Origin: JAHZKN01 sp965250205
GTDB lineage: Bacteria > Pseudomonadota > Alphaproteobacteria > Rhizobiales > Hyphomicrobiaceae
Reading direction: 5' to 3'
DNA length: 64,000 bases
Assembly (NCBI GenBank): GCA_965250205.1
Contig: CBDFNK010000022.1
Coordinates: 1-64,000 of the forward strand
The position numbers and the translations under genes were made by a program. Positions 36,218-45,213 of the stretch are shown here, piece by piece; the stretch's first letter is position 1, and each line of letters begins with the position of its first letter. The notes under the pieces are model-generated. The model was not told the origin of the DNA and made no database searches. It was given only the letters and a program-made list of their open reading frames with translations.

Positions 36218-38420
36218 TGGTCCCGTGGCGCTTGAAGTAACGCTGTCGGATGGCGCGGTGGACGTCACCAAGCCGCTGTCGTTGAGCATTGCTGCTGTCA
36301 ATGATGCACCAGTTGTCCAGAATGACTTGGTCAATGGGGTTGAAGATCAGGCGCTTGTTATTTCCATTACATCTTTGCTTGCAAACGATAGCGATGTTGA
36401 CGGCGATACGCTTGTGATCACGTCTGTCACCGAGAGCAGCGGGTTTGCGACTGAGCTTGATGGCAGTGGCAATATCATCTTCACGCCAGATGAAAATGTA
36501 TTTGGCGACGTTAGTTTTGACTACACCGTTTCTGATGGTGCTCTGACCGATACAGGATCGGTTGCCGTTAGCATCTTGCCAGTGAATGATGCCCCAGTGG
36601 TGCAAGTGATTGCAGAGCGCCATAGCGATGAGGATGCGTTCATTGATTTTGCCTTGCCGGTCGACGTGGCGAGCGATGTGGATGGAGACGCACTTACGCT
36701 GACGGCAAGCCGTCCAGGCGGTAGTGCGTTGCCATCCTGGTTGACCTTCGATGCTGCAACGCGCCGATTTACAGGGACGCCGCCGCAAAACTTCTTTGGC
36801 ACGATTGCCCTTCTGCTGACCGCAGACGACGGCACGGCGACGGCGGCTTCCGAATTTGAGTTGGTAATTGATCCTGTCAATGACGCTCCAACTTTATCTG
36901 CGCCATTTTCGGATCGGTTCATATCTGAAGATGAGGCATTCACGGTCGCCCTACAATCTGGATTGGCATCAGATGTTGATGGTGATCCACTGACGTTTGA
37001 TGTCAGATCTGAAGATGGATCAGTTTTGCCAAGTTGGGCATCTTTTGATGCAGCAGCCTTTGCCTTAACCGGCACGCCGCCAGCAAACTTCTTTGGAACC
37101 GTTCCATTGCGCGTGTTCATCTCGGATGGCACAACTGAGATCTCAGATGACTTTGATCTCATTGTTGTGGCAGAAAACGACGCGCCTGTATTAGACTTGC
37201 CGCTGCCTGATGTTGATACAGATTCAGCTGGCAATACCCTTGTGACCGGGGCGGTATTCTCTATCTCAATCCCGCCTGAGACATTCTCGGATCCAGATGG
37301 TGATGCGCTGCAATTTGCAGCAACACTTGCCAATGGTGATCTTCTGCCTGACTGGATCTCCTTCAATGGCAGCCAATTGAGTGGCGTGGCGCCTCATGAT
37401 GCCGTGGGCACGCTCGAAATTACCATTCGCGCGTCTGACGGCACACTTGAGAACTCCGATACGTTCTCCGTGACGTTTGAACAGGGTAACTTTGCCCCAG
37501 TTGCAGTTGATGATGGCCCCTTTGAAACGCGTGGAGATATTGCGCTCAATATTTCGGCAAACGCTTTGCTCAGCAATGACAGTGATGGGGATGGCGATGC
37601 GTTGCAGATCACCAGTGTCAGTGGAAGTACGAATGGCACCGTCGCCATCAACAACAATGGCAACGTCAGGTACACGCCAGACACCGGATTTACGGGCAAC
37701 GATCAGTTCATCTATGAGATTTCTGATGGCATTGACACAGCACAAGCTGTTGTTCGTGTTGGTGTCGGTGCGCCGTATGATGACACCCAAACTGGGTCCG
37801 GTGGTGATGATGTTCTGATTGGAAACGGCAACGGCGACAGCAATCTGTCTGGTGGCAGGGGAGATGACATCTTGTTGTCGGGTGGTGGTGATGATCTGTT
37901 GAGAGGCGGTCGCGGAAATGATCTCCTGTTTGCAGGTGCAGGCGATGACATTCTGCGTGGTGGTGCCGGTAATGATCTCCTGTTCGGTGCCTCCGGTGCG
38001 GATAATCTCGCCGGCGGGATTGGTTCAGATGTGCTCTTTGGCGGGCGTGGTGATGATCGCATCGCTGGCGGCAGTGGAGCCGATGTGATCTTTGGTGGTC
38101 GCGGGGATGATCGTATCCTCGGCGGACAAGGTGATGACGTGCTGTTTGGTGGCGCGGGGTCTGATATCTTCATTTTCCGCGAGGGATCTGGCTCGGACCA
38201 AATCTTTGATTATCAATTGCCGCGCTCTGGACGGAATTTCAATTTTGCCGGTGACCGGATTCGCCTGAGCTTTGACGGGGTCAACAACTTTGATGACCTG
38301 TTGACGCTGGGTCAGGAGCAGAATGGTGGCATTCTGTTTGACTTCGGTGACGGTGATGAGGTCTTCCTGGCAGGAACCCAACTCTCAGCGCTTGATAGAG
38401 ATAGCTTCACATTCTTCTAA
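36012..38420 (+). CDS. Giant RTX protein, 3' part with type I secretion C-terminus
   Basis: Open frame that continues the giant protein after the shift; meaningful sequence begins near nt 36126 (DVDGDGSALPVWLAFD). It encodes five further cadherin/dystroglycan-like modules (SLLANDSDVDGDTL; ALPSWLTFDAATRRFTGTPP, twice in variant form). A final RTX block follows (37790-38170: GGAGNDLLFG, GGRGDDRIAG and similar). The last 75 residues are typical of type I substrates: IFDYQLPRSG, FAGDRIRLSFDGVNNF, DGDEVFLAGTQ, and an ending DSFTFF. Without this part the 5' product would lose its secretion signal. The length difference to 15257-36217 fits a net one-base change. It has no start signal of its own and should not be read as a separate gene. 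Confidence 0.75.
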   Translation: MLCRIFLAPRTRRLRQRLLPTCLRMSMVMRWHRGRLVCDVDGDGSALPVWLAFDAVTRTLSGTPPQDFNGPVALEVTLSDGAVDVTKPLSLSIAAVNDAPVVQNDLVNGVEDQALVISITSLLANDSDVDGDTLVITSVTESSGFATELDGSGNIIFTPDENVFGDVSFDYTVSDGALTDTGSVAVSILPVNDAPVVQVIAERHSDEDAFIDFALPVDVASDVDGDALTLTASRPGGSALPSWLTFDAATRRFTGTPPQNFFGTIALLLTADDGTATAASEFELVIDPVNDAPTLSAPFSDRFISEDEAFTVALQSGLASDVDGDPLTFDVRSEDGSVLPSWASFDAAAFALTGTPPANFFGTVPLRVFISDGTTEISDDFDLIVVAENDAPVLDLPLPDVDTDSAGNTLVTGAVFSISIPPETFSDPDGDALQFAATLANGDLLPDWISFNGSQLSGVAPHDAVGTLEITIRASDGTLENSDTFSVTFEQGNFAPVAVDDGPFETRGDIALNISANALLSNDSDGDGDALQITSVSGSTNGTVAINNNGNVRYTPDTGFTGNDQFIYEISDGIDTAQAVVRVGVGAPYDDTQTGSGGDDVLIGNGNGDSNLSGGRGDDILLSGGGDDLLRGGRGNDLLFAGAGDDILRGGAGNDLLFGASGADNLAGGIGSDVLFGGRGDDRIAGGSGADVIFGGRGDDRILGGQGDDVLFGGAGSDIFIFREGSGSDQIFDYQLPRSGRNFNFAGDRIRLSFDGVNNFDDLLTLGQEQNGGILFDFGDGDEVFLAGTQLSALDRDSFTFF

Positions 38421-38548
38421 GCCCGTGGGAAACAAGCTGATATACTCAGTACACAAGCTGAATCGAACCTCAATGGGGTGTGCGCGATCCAGCTTGTGAT
38501 TTCGAAGTCCTATGCGTCGGTTAAGAGTTTCTGGTCAGCAGTACGGTA

Positions 38549-40246
38549 ATGCAATCCTCATCCCAAGACATTGTTCGCGAAAAATTCCGCAAGTTGCGAC
38601 GCGCTTATATCACGGTCGGTATCTTAAGCTGTGCCGTCAACCTGCTGATGTTGACCGGTCCCATTTTTATGTTGCAGGTTTATGACCGAGTGCTGACCAG
38701 TCAATCAATTCCAACGCTGGTGGTCCTCATGGGCCTTGCTATTGCACTCTACATCATGATGGGTGTGTTTGATTTTCTACGCACCCGGGTGTTGTCACGC
38801 TTAGCGCACTGGCTGGATGAAGAACTCTCACCTCTTACGTTTCGCTCTTGGATGGTGCGTTCGCTATCCGGCTATACGCCTGGTTATCGACCCATACAGG
38901 ATCTGACAACGCTGCGTGGGTTTATCGCCAGTCCAACAATACTCGCTCTTTTTGATCTGCCTTGGTTTCCAATCTATGTTGGGATTGTTTTTCTGCTTCA
39001 TTTTCAACTCGGTCTCCTTGCCACAGCAGGAGCCCTTGTCGTTATCGTAATCGCGCTATTAAATGAAGGTTTGACATCGCGGTCCGTTGGCCAGGCGGCC
39101 CAAGCGGATCTGATTGAAAATCGATTTGCAGACCAGGCGCAAAAGAGTGCGGATAGTTTGCTGGCCATGGGCATGGTCGCAAACGCCACGCAGACGTGGC
39201 GTGATTTGCGCAACCAGGCCTTGTTCTTGTTGCAACGGGGATCAGAGCGCTCTGAAGCTTTTACGGCCAGCTCAAAAGCATTTCGGATGTTGTTACAGTC
39301 GGCGATTTTGGGGCTAGGCGGCTATCTCGCAATCCTCCAGGAGATTTCACCGGGCATGATTGTGGCCGCCTCAATCATTGCTGGGCGCGCATTGGCCCCG
39401 ATTGATCAAACCATTTCTGGATGGCGTGCCATCAAACGTGCGCGTCTTGCGCACAATCGGCTCTCAGATTTCTTAAACCAGGATATTGGAACAGGCACCG
39501 AAGCGGTCACATTGCCAGACCCCAAGGGTCATGTGGTTCTCGATGCGGTTGGCAAGCAGGCGCCTAAGGTTGACGCAAATGAAGATCCGAGATGGATTTT
39601 GGCTGGTCTCACATTTGAACTACAACCCGGTGATGGTCTCGGTGTGATCGGCCCAAGTGCATCAGGCAAAACAAGTCTGGCAAAACTGCTTGTTGGCCTT
39701 TGGATGCCGGACCAAGGCTCAGTGCGTATTGACGGGGCGACGTTTGAACAGTGGGACCCAGACGTGATTGGACCCAACATCGGGTATTTGCCGCAAGACG
39801 TGATCCTTATGAGTGGTACGATTGCGCAGAATATTTCACGCTTTTGTATTGAGCCTGATCACGAGGACATTGTGGCTGCTGCGCAAGCCGCAGGTGTCCA
39901 TGAGATTATTCTTAAACTACCAGAAGGCTACAGCACTAATGTTGACAGTGCCGTGAGTCCCTTAACAGGGGGGCAAAAACAACGCATTGGCTTGGCGCGT
40001 GCCATTTATAAGAAGCCTGTTCTGGTTGTGCTGGACGAACCCAATTCTAATCTTGATTCAGAAGGGGATAGTGCGCTTGCCAAAGCGATAACAGACTTGC
40101 GTCAAGCAGGCTCCGTCGTCGTCGTCATGGCTCACCGGCCAAGTGCAATTGCAGCTGTCGATAAGATTCTAATGCTCAAAGACGGACGTGTGGCCGCATT
40201 TGGTGAAAAAGAAGACGTACTAAGACAAGTCACACGTGCTGCGTGA
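38549..40246 (+). CDS. Type I secretion ABC transporter (PrtD/HlyB class)
   Basis: 565 residues; inner-membrane ATPase/permease that would export the RTX proteins. Membrane segments lie in the first 300 residues, without a C39-like peptidase domain, as in the PrtD subgroup. The ATPase has Walker A GPSASGKTS (about 368-376), Q-loop YLPQD, a signature LTGGQKQR (about 472-479; Thr in place of the usual Ser), Walker B VLVVLDEP (about 491-498) and H-loop VMAHRPS. It starts 128 bp after the giant gene on the same strand. An inverted repeat ACAAGCTG/CAGCTTGT (38453-38497) lies in the gap. The ribosome binding site is weak. The adaptor gene follows 51 bp downstream. Confidence 0.95.
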   Translation: MQSSSQDIVREKFRKLRRAYITVGILSCAVNLLMLTGPIFMLQVYDRVLTSQSIPTLVVLMGLAIALYIMMGVFDFLRTRVLSRLAHWLDEELSPLTFRSWMVRSLSGYTPGYRPIQDLTTLRGFIASPTILALFDLPWFPIYVGIVFLLHFQLGLLATAGALVVIVIALLNEGLTSRSVGQAAQADLIENRFADQAQKSADSLLAMGMVANATQTWRDLRNQALFLLQRGSERSEAFTASSKAFRMLLQSAILGLGGYLAILQEISPGMIVAASIIAGRALAPIDQTISGWRAIKRARLAHNRLSDFLNQDIGTGTEAVTLPDPKGHVVLDAVGKQAPKVDANEDPRWILAGLTFELQPGDGLGVIGPSASGKTSLAKLLVGLWMPDQGSVRIDGATFEQWDPDVIGPNIGYLPQDVILMSGTIAQNISRFCIEPDHEDIVAAAQAAGVHEIILKLPEGYSTNVDSAVSPLTGGQKQRIGLARAIYKKPVLVVLDEPNSNLDSEGDSALAKAITDLRQAGSVVVVMAHRPSAIAAVDKILMLKDGRVAAFGEKEDVLRQVTRAA

Positions 40247-40297
40247 CACGTTTCACACCAACCATGGTGCATTGTGAAATAGTGAAGAGTAGAAGAC

Positions 40298-41599
40298 ATG
40301 ATGAAACCTCAGCCCTCTCTTAATTATCGCCGTCCTGCCCAGATTGGCCTGATGGCTTTGATTGTAATTATTGGTGGCAGCGCAGCATGGGCTGCTTATG
40401 CGCAAATTGCGGGCGCGGTAATTGCAACCGGAACCATAATTGTGCGCGGCAAGCCCAAATCTGTTCAGCACCTGGATGGTGGGATTGTTAAACAACTGCA
40501 TGTCTCTGCCGGAGATCGGGTTAAGAAAAACCAACCCTTGGTTTTGCTTGATGACACAAGTATCGCCGCCAATCTTGCGATTTATGAACGCCGATTGCGC
40601 GATGCAATTGTGCTCAAAGAGCGTTTGGTTGCTGAACTCAATAACAAGCAAACTTTTGAGCCTCCGAGCAAGCTTGCTAAACTTCTTAAACTTGGTGACC
40701 TCAAAGAAACTGTCGCTCAACAGATGGCATTGCTTGATGCCCGTCGTTTGACGCGTGAAAGCCAACTCGAGCAGTTTGATAAAAAGATCTCTCAGTTCAA
40801 AAACCAGATTGAAGGGGTGAAGGGTCTTGAGCTTGAAAAAGCTAAGCAGGTCGATGCCTACGCGGATGAAATCTCGGGTGTTGCGGAACTTGTAGGGTCA
40901 GGACATGCCTCAAAGAGCCAACTTTTAGCTCTGAGACGGGCTCAGGCTGAACTCAGGGGCCAGGTGTCTGAGCAAAAAGCAGAAGCGGCACGTCTTGCCA
41001 ATGCGATTACAGAAACCGAGATCGCAAAATTACAGGTCAACAGAGAGTTTCGCGAGCAAGTCATTCTCGAAATGGAGAAGACGGACGCCAAAATTGATGA
41101 ATTAACCCAACAAATGGATGCAACCCGAAAGCAAATGGGCCGCGTGGTCATCCGGGCACCGGTGTCTGGTGTGGTTCACGAGTTGAGTCTCTTCACCATT
41201 GGTGGTGTGGTTCAGGCCGGGCAAACCGTCATGCAAATTATTCAACAACACGGCGAGCATGAAATTGAATTGAACGTCAACGCACAATCCATTGATCAGA
41301 TTTACGTGGGGCAAAAAGCTGTTGTCAGATTCCCAGCTTTCCATCAGCGCGTCACACCCGAACTTGATGGACGCATTTTATCTATTTCACCTTCAAGTGT
41401 GGTTGATGAGAAAACAGGATTTACGTTTTATCGTGTAGCGGTGGAAATAACAGATAATGAGCTTAAGCGTCTAAGCGGCAAGAAGCTTGTCCCCGGCATG
41501 CCGGTTGAAGCCCTGTTTCCAACAACGGACCGCACGGTCTTGAGCTATCTGACGAAGCCCCTGACAGATCACTTTCAGCATGTGTTTCGCGAAGAGTAG
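40298..41599 (+). CDS. HlyD-family membrane fusion protein (PrtE class)
   Basis: 433 residues; periplasmic adaptor that links the ABC transporter to an outer-membrane TolC channel. One N-terminal membrane segment (about 17-35, LMALIVIIGGSAAWAAY). A first lipoyl half (VQHLDGGIVKQLHVSAGDRVKK) is followed by a long coiled-coil hairpin (about 90-270), the second lipoyl half (VVIRAPVSGVVHEL) and a C-terminal beta domain ending in TTDRTVLSYLTKPLTDHF, typical for type I adaptors. It is co-directional with and close to the transporter gene. The expected third component (TolC) is absent from the window and must come from elsewhere. Confidence 0.95.
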   Translation: MMKPQPSLNYRRPAQIGLMALIVIIGGSAAWAAYAQIAGAVIATGTIIVRGKPKSVQHLDGGIVKQLHVSAGDRVKKNQPLVLLDDTSIAANLAIYERRLRDAIVLKERLVAELNNKQTFEPPSKLAKLLKLGDLKETVAQQMALLDARRLTRESQLEQFDKKISQFKNQIEGVKGLELEKAKQVDAYADEISGVAELVGSGHASKSQLLALRRAQAELRGQVSEQKAEAARLANAITETEIAKLQVNREFREQVILEMEKTDAKIDELTQQMDATRKQMGRVVIRAPVSGVVHELSLFTIGGVVQAGQTVMQIIQQHGEHEIELNVNAQSIDQIYVGQKAVVRFPAFHQRVTPELDGRILSISPSSVVDEKTGFTFYRVAVEITDNELKRLSGKKLVPGMPVEALFPTTDRTVLSYLTKPLTDHFQHVFREE

Positions 41600-41973
41600 A
41601 AAAATTAAGAGCAAGCGCCACCGCCCTCTATTATCATGAGTATTTTGGGGTTACATCGTTTTAACTGCGCAATCGGCCTTAGAGTATTGAGAGAAGCATC
41701 AGGTGTTGCCTCGATCTTTGGCTGTTACAGAGGCACCAGAATTTGTTGCAGAACTTTTGTTGACTTATGACGCGTTGTGCTTGCCAAAAAACTGGAAGCT
41801 TGTAGTCGGCCGATGGTCTTTAGAGAAAGATATTTCCCATAAGATATATTATCACTCCCAGAGGGAGTTTATGTGGTGGGCCTGCCTCAAGTGCGTATGT
41901 AGACTGGCCGATAGCTGCTTAAAATGTAAAAATCTCGACTTGATTTCACCGGTTTTGTTTTTGGCGGCGTGTG
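41600..41973. other. Gene-poor stretch after the secretion genes
   Basis: Mixed-composition sequence between the adaptor gene and a gene on the opposite strand. The only long frame (from 41703) is cysteine-rich, runs antisense into the next gene and looks like chance. It may contain the right edge of the toxin locus; no repeat or terminator was recognised. Confidence 0.3.
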
Positions 41974-42936
41974 TCAGTCGTTGCTGTCTCTTTTCTCAAA
42001 GTGTGCTGCGGCATCAGGATCATGGTAGGCCTTCATTGCCGCTTTAAGCGCTGGCACCAATGCCGCAACGGCATCTGCTTGCGCGGCATCACGGCGGCGC
42101 TGGGCGGCTGGTCTGCCGCTATTTACTGCTGATATGGTGCGTTTATGCGCAACAAAGAGGTCAGGTTGTGGCGCCAGAATATCAACCGGCAAACCGTCCT
42201 CACCAATTGCGGTGACGGCATAAGGTGGCTTAGATAGTAGTGCTTCAGTCTCAGGTATTGGGTTGGCAGGCAAATCACCTTCGACGTTGGTCGCGGGTCT
42301 AAAGGCTGCTTCAAGCGGTGCGATCATCTCAACGATGAAGTTATCTCTGTTGGTTGCGCTAAGACCATAGGTGGCACCTGCCTCAAATGAGCGGTCAACA
42401 CGTTGCAACACTGAAAGCACTGACAGCGTGTCGCCATACTCATTGAGTAACGATAACCGCTCATTGGCATCCCAACACAGATCAAGGTCAGTAGTCGCAA
42501 GCATGTCAGCCTGGAAAAATTCACCAGCTGCTGCCTCATAGGCAAAAAGAGCATGGGTGCCGATGACCATTAGTCCCTGATCAAAAGCACCCTCATCATA
42601 TAGCGCACGCAACACACGTGCTGGCAGCTTGGGAACACGGCCAAGACGCAGGGCGCGATTGACCGGTGCCATCTCATCAAGACGCGCTTTTGTAGATGCG
42701 ATGCGATCATCAAGCGCTGCACGGCGTTTGGTGTAGTCGTTGAATTTTTTCTCAGTGACGGCATTGCGCGCGCCCAACGACTTTTGACCGCAATAGAGAT
42801 ACGCCTTGCCTTTGATGGTTCGCCAACGCATGGCATAGCGATAGCCCAGGCGGCGTTCACGCACCGCTGAGCGGTAGCCTGAGAAGACTTGGGCGACGTC
42901 TATGAATTGACGAGTTTGTTCATTGGTAAGTGGCAT
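41974..42936 (-). CDS. GSU2403-type nucleotidyltransferase-fold protein
   Basis: 320 residues. The central part has MVIGTHALFAYE (about 141-152) and TTDLDLCWD (about 165-173), the pattern of the minimal nucleotidyltransferase fold seen in the GSU2403-like family. A helical N-terminal region (FIDVAQVFSGYRSAVRERR) and a C-terminal region with VDILAPQPDLFVAHKR follow. Members are often found in accessory DNA; the substrate is unknown. It lies alone on the minus strand between the secretion genes and the integrase. Start is the ATG at 42936; the gene faces away from the small ORF at 43202 with 265 bp between them. Confidence 0.7.
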   Translation of the reverse strand: MPLTNEQTRQFIDVAQVFSGYRSAVRERRLGYRYAMRWRTIKGKAYLYCGQKSLGARNAVTEKKFNDYTKRRAALDDRIASTKARLDEMAPVNRALRLGRVPKLPARVLRALYDEGAFDQGLMVIGTHALFAYEAAAGEFFQADMLATTDLDLCWDANERLSLLNEYGDTLSVLSVLQRVDRSFEAGATYGLSATNRDNFIVEMIAPLEAAFRPATNVEGDLPANPIPETEALLSKPPYAVTAIGEDGLPVDILAPQPDLFVAHKRTISAVNSGRPAAQRRRDAAQADAVAALVPALKAAMKAYHDPDAAAHFEKRDSND

Positions 42937-43122
42937 AGCTCCACGTTACCACATCAAGGGTGAAAATACCACTTAAAATGGTAACTATTGATATAGCTTA
43001 TGAAAAACAAGTTTTTCTGCTTTTTAAACCACGCTTGAAGCCATGTGGCCGATCGATCTGGATCGACTGGTTTGGTGTTCAGTTTGTATCAGGCGCGCCT
43101 TTTCTCTTCCTCCTCCCAAAAA

Positions 43123-43168
43123 TCAGGCCCTTTCCTTGGGAATGGTCTGTGATGTGAGAAAGGCCTGA
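43123..43168 (+). other. Inverted repeat upstream of the small ORF
   Basis: TCAGGCCCTTTC (43123 on) pairs with GAGAAAGGCCTGA (43156-43168) around a loop of about 20 bases. It lies 33 bp before a small ORF and could be a leader hairpin or an operator. No T-run follows. Confidence 0.45.
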
Positions 43169-43201
43169 ATTGTTTGGGCCTCAAATTCACAGGAGGACTT
43201 T

Positions 43202-43396
43202 ATGCAAACACTGCAACCACAAGATCTCATGTTTCGATCTGACAGCGAACTCAACGCGATCTTAAATCGCTTGAACAGAGAACTATCAGAGGCCGAACCG
43301 TTTAGTCCGAAATGGCGTGCCGCTTACGCAAGCATAGAAGCAATATTGCGTGCGCGACATATGCGTCGCGCACATAACGGTGTGTCACTCGCATGA
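43202..43396 (+). CDS. Small hypothetical protein with strong ribosome binding site
   Basis: 64 residues: ELNAILNRLNRELSEAE followed by PKWRAAYASIEAILRARHMRR, which suggests two amphipathic helices. AGGAGGA lies six bases upstream of the ATG, an unusually good site for this window, and supports real translation. It ends 54 bp before the 3' end of the integrase, which is on the opposite strand. Size, helical character and position next to an integrase would fit a small regulator of a mobile element, but there is no recognised motif. Confidence 0.5.
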   Translation: MQTLQPQDLMFRSDSELNAILNRLNRELSEAEPFSPKWRAAYASIEAILRARHMRRAHNGVSLA

Positions 43397-43449
43397 TGTT
43401 GACACATACCATTGGGCGCGTGCCGTTCGCATTTCAGACGGCGCGTGCC

Positions 43450-44610
43450 TCACTCCGAAAGCATTTCGTCGATACGAGCTCCAACATCTTCGTTGAGCTG
43501 TTGGACATGATCTTTGATCAAGTGAGCGTAGCGTTCGGTTGTGAGCGAACTTGCATGACCCAAAAGAGCCCCGATCATTGGTAATGATGCCCCGCTCTGT
43601 GCAGCAAAAGACGCGAACGAGTGACGCAGATCATGTAAACGCACATCTTCAATACCGGCTAATTTACGAATGCGGCGCCATGGTTTTTGTAGGTTGATCA
43701 GGTGTCCGCCAGGAACATTGCCAACAATGACATAAGGATTGTCGTCAAGTTTTGGCAGACCCTGGAGAACGCCAACGGCCTTCTTGTTCAAGAAGATCGT
43801 CTTTTGACCGGTTTTGCTATCGGGCAGAAAGATAAGTCCACGTTCCAAATCCACGAAGCGCCATTCAAGCGTCAGGATTTCATTCAAACGTGCACCTGTC
43901 AGTAGCAAGAGCCGGACGGCCGCGACAATGTAGAGACTAACGGTGCCATCCCGCTCCAGTTGATCAAGAATTTGGCCAAGTTTACGTACTTCAGCGCGCG
44001 ACAGAAATCGCTGACGCCGATTTTCCTTAAATCGTGCCACCATGCGGCAGGGGTTGGTGTGTTCGGCGCGAAGCCCATGCAACTCGGACCAGTTCATGAA
44101 CTTCGATAAAACGCTCAAACACCGGTTGGCTTTTTGCGGTGTCTTGGCGTGGCGAATGTGAAAAGACGTGACATCCGCCCGAGTGATGTCCTGAAGCCTA
44201 CGTTTGCCAAATTCAGGCCCAAGGGACTTATCAAAGATCCTTTGGTATTCTTTGCAGGTGCTTGGTTTTAATTTTGGGCCGTGCTCCACCATGAAATGCT
44301 GAAAGGCTTCACGAAAAGACTGGGCTTTGCGTTGAGCTACTTTGTCAGCAACAGGATCGGCCCCTGAATAAATCTCGCCAAGCAGACGCCCAGCTTCACG
44401 ACGGGCCGTCGTTGGTGTCCACGGGCTCCCGTGACGTCCAATGGTCACCCACCGTAAGCGACCTTTGATGCGGGTGTGTAGAAAGTAAACGGGCGCACCT
44501 GAGCGCCGACGCACACCGAAGCCTTTCAGTTCGCTATCGGTGAGCGTTGCGTTGGGTTCAAGTTTTGCAACGCGTGTTGTAGTTATTTTGGTAAACGTAG
44601 ATTTGGTCAT
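43450..44610 (-). CDS. Tyrosine recombinase (phage/island integrase)
   Basis: About 386 residues from ATG 44610; a TTG at 44643 would add 11 residues. An N-terminal arm-binding-like domain (TLTDSELKGFGVRRRSG, WVTIGRHGSPWTP) is followed by a SAM-like core-binding domain and the catalytic domain. Catalytic residues are visible: Arg in LLTGARLNEIL, the HDLRHSF box, LLGHASS and the Tyr of TTERYAHL. It is a full-length P4-type integrase, so probably active, integrating an accessory element by site-specific recombination. The terminator and inverted repeats at 44773-45017 lie just upstream of it, where an attachment site would be expected. Confidence 0.9.
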   Translation of the reverse strand: MTKSTFTKITTTRVAKLEPNATLTDSELKGFGVRRRSGAPVYFLHTRIKGRLRWVTIGRHGSPWTPTTARREAGRLLGEIYSGADPVADKVAQRKAQSFREAFQHFMVEHGPKLKPSTCKEYQRIFDKSLGPEFGKRRLQDITRADVTSFHIRHAKTPQKANRCLSVLSKFMNWSELHGLRAEHTNPCRMVARFKENRRQRFLSRAEVRKLGQILDQLERDGTVSLYIVAAVRLLLLTGARLNEILTLEWRFVDLERGLIFLPDSKTGQKTIFLNKKAVGVLQGLPKLDDNPYVIVGNVPGGHLINLQKPWRRIRKLAGIEDVRLHDLRHSFASFAAQSGASLPMIGALLGHASSLTTERYAHLIKDHVQQLNEDVGARIDEMLSE

Positions 44611-44772
44611 CGGGCGTTGTCTAAATGGATTTAGGAATCGCAAATGGCGAACCTATGGCGAACATGATGATGAACAATAAGGTGGTGTTCTGAAAATAAA
44701 TATGCAAGCAAAACAAGGCATTAGCGAAAAACTGCGTAGTAAAAAGTAGCCCAGATTAAATCTTTTAATCAG

Positions 44773-44801
44773 AGGGTGCCCTCTCCCGGGCGCCCTTTTT
44801 T
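44773..44801 (+). terminator. Rho-independent terminator
   Basis: AGGGTGCCC (44773-44781) pairs with GGGCGCCCT (44788-44796, one G-T pair) and is followed by TTTTT. No intact gene ends just before it on the plus strand. The preceding bases TCTTTTAATCAGAGGG resemble a tRNA-Lys anticodon arm. It may therefore be the displaced 3' end of a transcription unit that served as the integration site. Confidence 0.7.
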
Positions 44802-45213
44802 GGGTCCGCAAACTGAACGCTTGGGTTTGGAACGCGACTTTGAGCAGATAAGTTGATCGCCAACCATGAGATAAGAGTCATGGGATGGAGCGTCGAGATA
44901 AAGCGTCGAGCAAATAGCGTCGCTGGCACGAGATAAAGGCGCGACGCTCTAGAACCCTTACAAGAACAATAATTGCGCGGGGCATTATCAAAAAATGATC
45001 GCCTTCTAGAAGGCGATATTTGCGAAATTATCCCGCTTAGCAAGCCATCCTATTGTCGACTTTTCTTAAAATATATTTCAGACCTTAATTCTTGTGATCT
45101 GTTCTTGAGCCGGCCAACCTTCAGGGCGAAAAAGCTCGCAAACTTTGATATAACCGTAGCAGTCATACTGTTTTTCTAAACGACTTAAAGCCAAGCCCAG
45201 CTTGCCATCTTCG
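44802..45213. other. Inverted-repeat-rich region between integrase and TadG-like gene
   Basis: No gene is seen. It contains a perfect 20-bp palindrome ATCGCCTTCTAGAAGGCGAT (44998-45017). A separate inverted repeat GAGCGTCG (44888-44895) / CGACGCTC (44942-44949) encloses short AGCGTCG direct repeats. Such signals beside an integrase could be attachment or regulatory sites. Confidence 0.45.

Noticed and set aside
41703..42047. Possible 114-residue protein after the HlyD gene
   Set aside because: No ribosome binding site, cysteine-rich random-looking sequence, and it runs antisense into the nucleotidyltransferase-fold gene.
43393..43584. Plus-strand ORF overlapping the small ORF stop
   Set aside because: Almost entirely antisense to the conserved catalytic part of the integrase.
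44760..44785. tRNA-Lys gene
   Set aside because: Only the anticodon-arm-like stretch is present; no acceptor stem, D arm or T arm can be formed.
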